64,000 bases of DNA, taken from Acanthosepion esculentum. Taxonomy: Eukaryota; Mollusca; Cephalopoda; Sepiida; Sepiidae. The DNA is taken from NCBI GenBank assembly GCA_964036315.1, contig OZ038495.1:26186190-26250189 (forward strand), read 5' to 3'. This document shows, in pieces, positions 57,184 to 64,000 of this stretch. How positions within the stretch are numbered: position 1 is the stretch's first letter; each line of letters starts with the position of its first letter. Under the pieces are notes generated by a model that was not told the DNA's origin, made no database searches, and was given only the letters and a program-made list of their open reading frames with translations. A program made the position numbers and the translations under genes.

Positions 57184-57450
57184 CTTATTCAGTTAAGTGC
57201 CATATGTGATACAGCACTTGGGCGATCTTGTTTCTTTTGATTCATGACTGACTAGGCAGATTTTCCCAAAGTAGGTTGCCATTTCTTTCTGCAGTAGACT
57301 GGTTGGCAACCAATGCTATAGAACCCAGTCTGTCCTGTTATTTAACCCATTGCTGGAGGGAGAAAATATGGATTCATAAGTTTCCCAAGGGAATTTGAAC
57401 TCGGCTCTCTGATTTCTCATTCCAAGTTTGAATTCCAGTCTAATTCCGAA
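57184..57450 (-). mobile_element. SINE copy (same family as 7420-7726)
   Basis: Minus-strand, most of the body and a degraded B-box-like region ('gagttcaaattcccttggga' and 'tttgaattccagtc'); rearranged near the head. Confidence 0.75.
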
Positions 57451-57459
57451 TATTTATCA

Positions 57460-59110
57460 TGTCAGGAATTGTCACTTATTGGCTAGGTGGGTGGAGATAA
57501 ATTTACCTAACTTTTCAGACATAACTATATACATGTTCATGCATGACAACAGACAAGGATGTGTGTATGGTTGGGAGAAAACCACATTACTTATTTACAG
57601 AACTTGAATTAGACAATAGTTTGTTTAGGCAGTGAAATAGATACACATTAACAGGAAAAGAGAAGTAAATTAAGGTCTTCACAAATTGAATTGGTTGTCT
57701 TTGCATTAATGAATTAGTTTTGGTCATATCAAGTGAAAGAAAATGGAAAGCTGGAGTAAATGTGCTACTATTCTTGTGAATTAGCCCCATATGTCCAGGC
57801 AATTTTTGCACCCTTTGCCAGACTGTCATGTTATACATAGATATATATTAATCTATTTGACACGTGCATTGATTATAGCTGAGTCAAGGGCAGACAACCA
57901 AGTTTTGAAACACTACAGTTTTATTTTAGCCTGGACTTTTAGCAAAAGTAAGCTTCAACATGAAACAAATGAGTCATTAGATAATGATACTGAATAATAT
58001 TCAATGCATTGTTCTTAGATGAAGCATTATTAAGTTGTCATGAAAAGAAATTTAAATATTAAAGAAGTACCAATCAATAATTAACATTCATTATTCAGTA
58101 TTGTTGTCGCTGCTAAAAACTTTGAAATAATTGCCAAGTATTTTGTATGAAATTTAGAGTATTGGAAATTGTTTTACATGGGTATTTATTCTTGATTTAA
58201 GTTTAATTGTCATTTTTAGACTCAGTGTTAGCCATTCCTTCTGGGTCTAAAAATGTATGTCTGTGATTTATACGGCTGATTCTTTTATTTTTTTTCTCCC
58301 TAGTTTTAGTCATTAAACATATTTATGTTTTATCCTTGATTAGCTCTGAAGAGCGAGGCGCAATAACCGGTTAATCCTTTTTCTTCGTTTTTTTCTTTGT
58401 TAATAATGTTTTTTGATCCACCACTTTATGGTGAGTTTTTTTTTTTAATCCTTACTCTTCCCCACCCCAAGTTTCATATATTTTTTAGTATTTACGTTTT
58501 GTTTTAATGTCCGTTTTAAAGCCCTAATAAAATTTTGTAGTTCTACCACTCTCACAGAAAGGTATATTTTTGGAACTTTTTTCTCAAACCACAAAAAAAA
58601 GACAAACAAAAAGCGAAAGTAAAAGAAAGTGAACAAGCCGCTATTATTATTTTTTTTTAATAGAACTTTTATTGTTATTTTTCTTTCTTTCAAGGAGATA
58701 ATTCTTAACCTCTCTTTTCCACTGGTACCGATAGTGCGTGTATGTAACCTTTTCAGTTTTACTTTTCTTTTTCATGTTTATTTTTTTGCTTGGATCTCTA
58801 TTTTTATGTCATATGCAACCAAATCTTAAATAAAATTACTAACTCTATCTCTCGAAATTTATGGATCGTAATTCGCAAAAGTGTTTACAACCACCCACTA
58901 AAATTAAAATAGCATGGCATTTTTATAGCCTTGAAGAATGGATGGTTCTTGCTTACATATCTCGTGTTACCACCTGTAAGTTGATGTGTCAGAAAGGGGC
59001 ATGGTATGGCGGTATGTTCTTCGTTAAATCTAAAACGCAAAAAGATATTTTTTTTACAGTACCTTTTTGTTTTCTTCTTTAAGTTCTGATTAATAAAACT
59101 TCCTTTTTTA
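57460..59110. other. AT-rich stretch, no assigned feature
   Basis: No supportable exon. 'ctctgaagagcgaggcgcaataaccggtt' at about 58345 looks like the end of some repeat, family not identified. Confidence 0.4.
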
Positions 59111-59116
59111 TGAATA

Positions 59117-59117
<1 letters not shown>

Positions 59118-59171
<54 letters not shown>

Positions 59172-59184
59172 GAGAGAGTGAGAG

Positions 59185-59215
<31 letters not shown>

Positions 59216-59356
59216 AAAACTTTCCAGAAACAACCAGGGTGGCGGACAAAGCAAACAAAAAAACAAAAAACAAACAAAAACAAAAAACAACGAAAACAAA
59301 AACAAAAAACGAAAACAAAAAACAAAAAACAAAAACAAAAAACAAACACAAAACAA
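59118..59356 (+). repeat. (AG)n followed by (CAAAAA)n-like repeats
   Basis: AG repeats 59118-59200, then irregular CAAAAA/CAAA units to 59356. The three long frames across this block on both strands (Leu/Ser- or Lys/Asn-only) are simple-repeat artefacts. Confidence 0.95.
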
Positions 59357-60417
59357 TGATTTTTTATTTTTAGTAGGAGAGGAACAAACAAAATAAATTG
59401 CAATATATATGAAAGAAATGGTTCGTTTTTTAACTAAATATTTTTTTCTACTGAGATTTATTTCCAAAACAGCAGGGAAGGAAATGTTGATTTTTTTTTA
59501 TCCAGATATTTTATAATTTAAGTTTCATCAGTTGACACTGAAAGTTTTCTTTAAAAAATTGAGAATCTTGTGATTTTCCTATTATTAATAATGCGTTTTA
59601 TGGTATTTTTTCTCTTTGAATTTATCTTCTTAATTCATTACATCCCTAGAAAAACAGGCATTTGCATTTCTGTTTTAAAAATAAAGATGAAAGAATGATA
59701 AATTATAATCAATAAATTATTTTTGAGTCTTCTTATGAACACAAAATTATTCCTAAAAGTTTAACATTTTCCATAATTACAGAAAAATAACCTCAAAATC
59801 AAAGAAAATACTGTACAGAACGCGCACCATGATGTCAAATGCTGAAGCCAAGTTAGGTATCGCCACGGATTTCCTAAAAACAAACCCCGGAAAACACATT
59901 TTTTAAATAATTTAAAAAATGCTTTCTTTTAACTTAAATTTTGGTTTCATCTCAAGGATAATAAAGAAGAATAACCTAAAAAAGCTAATCCGTATTAATT
60001 AAAAGAAAAATTAATTTCCATATATATAAAGAATTTTTAAGGCATTTTAAAAATATTGGCACGTTCACTTGTCGCTCATCGAACCGCCATTATAGACGAA
60101 AACTGTAAATAAATTTAAAAATTAAAATCTATTAAAAATCCAATATCTGTCTTAAAAATGTGTTTCGATGTCAGTCAGTAAATTTAAATAATTTTTCTTT
60201 TAATTAAAAAAATACGGAATACCAGCAGTGCAATAATAAAAAAAAATGGTATTTATTTCTGTTTAAAAATAAATTATCTTTTTTATTAATTAGTTTTTAA
60301 GAATATAATTTTTTATTCTAAACGATTCTATGAAGCTTAGTAGAATGAATGTCAATCTTTAAACTGCCTGCAAAAAACAGTGTGTCAAAAGAACGGTTTT
60401 CCTTTGACACCACTATT

Positions 60418-61290
60418 GTAGCGGACCGTGTGGGTGAAGATGTGAAGAGATATCAGAAGGTTAAGATTTCCTGCTAGCCGGTCCAGCTACATAGGAATGT
60501 TGGACTATAATTAAGTCCAAAGAAGACAAAGAAAACAAACAAGACCAATATACATGGGTAAACAAATATATATTAATACACGAAGACATGAAAAGTTACA
60601 TAGTGTTTGTATGGAGAAGTTATGTGTGTGTGTTGTGTTGAGTGTCCGTACGTACGTGTATTGTCCTTAGCGTGTTCCCAGAATATGGGAAACGCTGTAT
60701 CTGTGAGATGTCACATATTGGCCTAAGTGAAAAAGAGAGAGTTTTTACCTCGCCTCCACGCGAGGTTGCGGCCCAAGGCCTGAGTCGAAAAAGAGAGATT
60801 TTATCTCATCTCCACGCGAGATGGCGGCCAAAGGACTGAGTCGGAAAAGAGAGAGAGAGAAGGGTCAGCCAGTATTTATACTCAGGGGAGAGAGAAACCC
60901 CTGTTGAAGGATTAAGGAACTGAGGAGGAGCTAACTCCGACACTATTATTCTAACTAGCTTCACTTCTCAGTAATGTTTATTGTTTTTATAGTGAGTGTG
61001 AAACAATAATAACTGCCTTTACTCACTCCCTTTAAATTCGGAGGACTGAGGAAAAAGACGGAAAGTAATCCACGATCATGTGTGAAATATTCTTTGGACC
61101 AATGAAAACCTTGCCTTTTTTGCGGGGCCAATAAGGATGTCGGCCCCGCAAGCTTTTTGAAGAAAGGTGTGAACAGCCAAGACAATGAGGGGACAAAAGC
61201 AGAGGTTTAAAAAACAATAAACGTTGATTTTATTTATCCAAAATGTACAAGAGTGTACTGTCTGGAGAAATATGTTTGTATCGGTGTCGG
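60418..61290 (+). repeat. LTR-type sequence with CpG-rich parts
   Basis: From TGTAGCGGACCGTG at 60418. Contains two imperfect copies of a 60-bp unit ('aaaaagagagagtttttacc tcgcctccacgcgaggttgc ggcc' and 'aaaaagagagattttatctc atctccacgcgagatggcgg cc', about 60730 and 60790), a block shared with 22.56 kb (60998-61130) and AATAAA at 61214. It probably belongs with the tandem array that follows as part of one LTR element, but ends and TSD are not defined. Confidence 0.4.
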
Positions 61291-61462
61291 GTCCGATATG
61301 ACTGGTTTCCTTCAGGGGAAGTTGATTCGATTGTATCAGCGAAGCGAGTGTAGAGTTATCAGTGGTGGTAGCTGGACAACTGCTGGATTGGGGAGTTGTC
61401 GGCGGCAGTATCTGGTTGATTGATGACACACGAAGATTCGTCGGGGGTTGAGTCAGAATAGT

Positions 61463-61830
61463 GATATGACTTTCAGGGCGGATCAACTGTGTAGGTGGGA
61501 TCGCGCCGAAGTGTAGCAGTTGACGAAAGTGAGGTCCCTAAACAAGGCCGAGTCAGAGTAGTGATACAACTTCCAGGGCAGATTAACCACGTAGGCGGGA
61601 TCGCGCCGAAGTGTAGCACTTGACAAAGGCGAAATCCCTATACAGGGTCGGGTCAGTGTAGTGTTACGACTTCTAGGGCGGATCAACCGTGGAGACAGGA
61701 TCGCGCCGAAGTATAACACTTGACGAAGCTGGAGTCAGAGAGGCGATACATTTTCCAGGGCAGATCGATTGCGGAAACAGGATCACGCCAAAGCACTGAA
61801 AGCTCACAAAGGTAGCGTACTACACTTTGA
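61463..61830 (+). repeat. 100-bp tandem array, about 3.7 units
   Basis: Units start at 61463, 61563, 61663 and 61744 (last shortened by about 19 bp before it). Shared core: 'ccagggcggatcaaccgtg' then 'gggatcgcgccgaagtgtag' then 'cacttgacgaaggcg'. GC content is far above the surroundings. Confidence 0.92.
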
Positions 61831-62484
61831 TCCAGGCCACTGAGCCAAGCAGCCAATATTTATTATGTAAAAATACATAATTGTGTCACAAGGCCAAAAA
61901 GGGGGAAGGGTTGAGGCTGGTCATCACTAACTATCTTATACCTTGCTAATCCGATTCACGACCCATTCACTCATTACAATTTTTGCATTCACCATAAAAA
62001 CTCGTCCGTCACCAATCAATCCTCCATACACCATAATACCACATTCTCTTAAAAATCTAATCATGACGAATGAGAGGGGAGGGAGATGAACCCAATAACA
62101 AACTAAATATAAATACAAAGCAAACTAAACATAACTGATGTTAGTAAGGCCCGTCCAACCCTCAAGAAAGGAGAGGTCGCTGTATTCTGCCCATTGGACA
62201 CAATTTTGGATGAAAAAAAGGAGCTAACAATATGTGGAACAATTTGTTCAAGTACTCCCTGGCTAGAGGGAGTAGAAAACTGTAGATATAAAATTACTCC
62301 CCATGTTGTTCAAGGTTTGGGAAGTACTGCCTAATCCGATGCTCATGAGGTATGGTTTTGGACTCAACCATATTGGGCCAGTCATCTAGTTTCTCACATG
62401 CTGCTGGACTTAAATCTGCGAGATCAGGGGTTGTGAATGTCAAGGTCTTTTTTCTAAGGAGCGGCTAATGGCAGCCGTGACACC

Positions 62485-62940
62485 TTCACGGAAATTGACC
62501 GGAGAGCAGAAAAGAAGGAGGAAATAAATTTGTGAGCCGATGTGAAAATGTTTTTGAACCAATGAAAACCTTGTCTTCACAAAAATTAGCTGTTGAGCTA
62601 AGAAGAAGAAAAAAAGAAAGTAGCAAGTCTATGCAAAATTCTTTTTGATATAAAATGAGGAGAAAATTAAATTAATAAGAGAAGGGGGTCTGAAGTCAAT
62701 TTAATCTGTTGTATAAACATTTCCTCTTCAGGACAATATGTTAAAACTATGGACTTTAAAAATTTCTGATTTATTTTCCTGAAATGAGCTACTGACACAA
62801 CTTCAAGCATGTAAATTCATGAATAATTTCCTTCTCTTGTTTTGTTAATATTACCCATGTGTTTCTTCGTCATTATCATCTTTCACTAATCTTCTTTATG
62901 TGGGTTAATCAACTGTTCATTTTAGCCCCATGACACTATA
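62485..62940 (+). repeat. Second long copy of the 22.5-kb repeat
   Basis: Colinear with 22700-23345; cut at about 62940 near the Gypsy LTR at 62960. Confidence 0.6.
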
Positions 62941-62959
62941 TTTTAAAAATTATGATTAG

Positions 62960-63170
62960 TGTCCCACTGGGCTTAGGGTGGAAAGATATATTATATGAGA
63001 CTGGGCACTGAAAAGTTGAAGCAACCCAAAGACAATATGAAACGTGTTAAACTCAACAATGTATTTTATTTAAACTGCCCACTGGATCCGTCTTGATCTC
63101 AGCATTCTTAGTGGGATCGGAATTCCTTACAATTATCATCATCATTATTATTGATGTTGTTATAACATCA
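62960..63170 (-). repeat. 211-bp 3' LTR of the minus-strand Gypsy
   Basis: On the minus strand it opens TGATGTTATAACAACATCAA right after a polypurine tract (ccttaggagggg, 63171-63182) and closes CAGTGGGACA. TG..CA ends and an AATAAAAT at about 63075. Confidence 0.75.
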
Positions 63171-64000
63171 CCCCTCCTAAGGTAGTTTATTTTCTTTATT
63201 AATTTATAACTTTTCCAAATGATAAAATAAATAATTACAAATCAAAGTTTGTTTTTGTTATAATCCAAGGGCGATAACTCACTTTGTGACATCAATACTT
63301 TGGAGTTTGTATTTTTCGTCCTCGCCTTGTTTTTCCAGTACTTTATCTTGTATTATTACTTGAAGATCCTTGTAATGATCACTAATTGGTTTATTTCTCA
63401 AAAGTCTATTTTCAAAACCTGAAAATGAAATATGTTTCCCATTTCTTCAAAAATCCCCTTGATTAGTTGTCTCAATATACGACCTGTTGCCAGTTTGTCC
63501 CTGATTTGTGTGAAATTGGGCTAATTTGGTAATAACTATTTTGAATATAAAGGTAATGTGGTTCTTAGTTTCCTTCCCATAATTAATTCAGTGGGACTGC
63601 CACCTGTGGCTTGAGTTAGTAATTCCTTTATTTTTTAAAAGAATTCACTTGTGGGTAATCCCACACAAATACAGTGTCCCTTTTCAATAATTCAGTCATG
63701 GGTTGTATTGTTTCAGACAAAATTTGGTAAGAATTTTCCAAAGTATCTGACCATGCTCATTATACGATGTAATTCAGTTTAATTCATAAGCAACTCCTGA
63801 AAGGCTTTTAGTCTTTGCTTGTTGGGTTGAATTCCATTTCCAAAAATGATGTGTCCAAAATATTCTAGTTCTGTCTTTTTAAATTCACACTTTTCTTTAT
63901 TAAGCTTGAATCCGGTTTTTTAATGTTTTAAGAACAGTTTTTACTCTTTCATTGTGTTCTTCTATAGTTCTACCATAGATTAGAACATTGTCAATAATTG
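63171..64000 (-). pseudogene. Minus-strand Gypsy pol remnant with internal deletion
   Basis: Running right to left: IDNVLIYGRTIEEHNERVKT, NKEKCEFKKTELEYFGHIIF, GNGIQPNKQRLKAFQELL (RT palm end and thumb), then VRYFGKFLPNF and LLKRDTVFVWDYPQVNSFKK (connection), then IKELLTQA fused directly to TGGSPTELIMGRKLRTTLP, which is the integrase C-terminal region. RNase H and most of integrase are missing between them. Stops and shifts throughout. The element runs off the right edge. Confidence 0.82.

Noticed and set aside
58885..59467. Several 60 to 172-residue open frames on both strands
   Set aside because: They are translations of AG and CAAAAA simple repeats (Leu/Ser, Phe/Val or Lys/Asn only).
59831..59856. 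Plus-strand first exon (ATG ATG TCA ... AAGTTAG|gtatcg)
   Set aside because: Weak donor, ten codons only, no downstream exon found.

Overview
The window is AT-rich animal nuclear DNA: multi-exon genes with GT-AG introns of 0.5 to 10 kb, no operons, and a very dense layer of decayed, nested retroelements. The mix (Penelope-like element with GIY-YIG domain, Jockey/CR1-like LINE, several Gypsy families, MULE, pogo, Tc1, hAT, several tRNA-headed repeats, long TA/CA microsatellites) and the host protein sequences suggest a lophotrochozoan, most likely a mollusc and plausibly a cephalopod. That placement is inference; no taxon-specific marker was tested.

Host genes, all on the minus strand, in transcription order: (1) EEF1AKMT1, an eEF1A lysine methyltransferase, four coding exons from 39273 to the stop at 33641, possibly with a 20-nt exon upstream; (2) the 3' end of an unidentified membrane protein gene (exons 21922-22026 and 21212-21403); (3) the first four coding exons of an NT5DC2/3-like HAD-family 5'-nucleotidase-domain gene, starting at 19747 with a likely mitochondrial presequence and running off the left edge after 3735; (4) a possible first exon at 515-548 resembling the start of SLC22 transporters (weak). 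Exon phases agree at every junction given for genes 1 to 3.

Region by region: 1-3.5 kb holds a LINE copy broken by a solo LTR with target duplication (TSD). 4-10.5 kb is NT5DC intron filled with tRNA-headed repeats, two inverted-repeat (foldback) elements and a truncated Tc1-like transposon sitting in TA repeats. 11.5-12.6 kb is a Gypsy integrase remnant. 14-16.5 kb has a Tc1 fragment, a 5S-rRNA-like sequence and a pogo-type MITE. 19.9-20.6 kb has duplicated tRNA-derived SINEs just upstream of the NT5DC start. 22.5-23.3 kb is a repeat shared with 61 and 62.5 kb. 24.7-26.5 kb is the longest LINE copy. 27.6-31.9 kb is a decayed Gypsy element carrying a nested LINE. 32-34.5 kb has more LINE ends and a possible Helitron piece. 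44.9-49.2 kb is a MULE transposase gene interrupted by a 2980-bp Penelope-like element bounded by inverted terminal repeats and a 12-bp TSD. 49.7-50.9 kb is a pogo transposase gene with two separate insertions (a 169-bp solo LTR and a 350-bp hAT MITE), each with an exact TSD. 52.3-52.9 kb is an LTR with a leader whose primer-site-like motif is repeated three times. 55.2-55.6 kb is another foldback. 60.4-64 kb contains LTR-type sequence, a 100-bp tandem array and a minus-strand Gypsy with an internal deletion.

The most interesting structure is the relation between the Penelope-like element and the foldbacks: the same tRNA-headed unit forms the inverted ends of the 2980-bp element and, alone, makes compact elements of about 0.5 kb that insert as single units with their own TSD.
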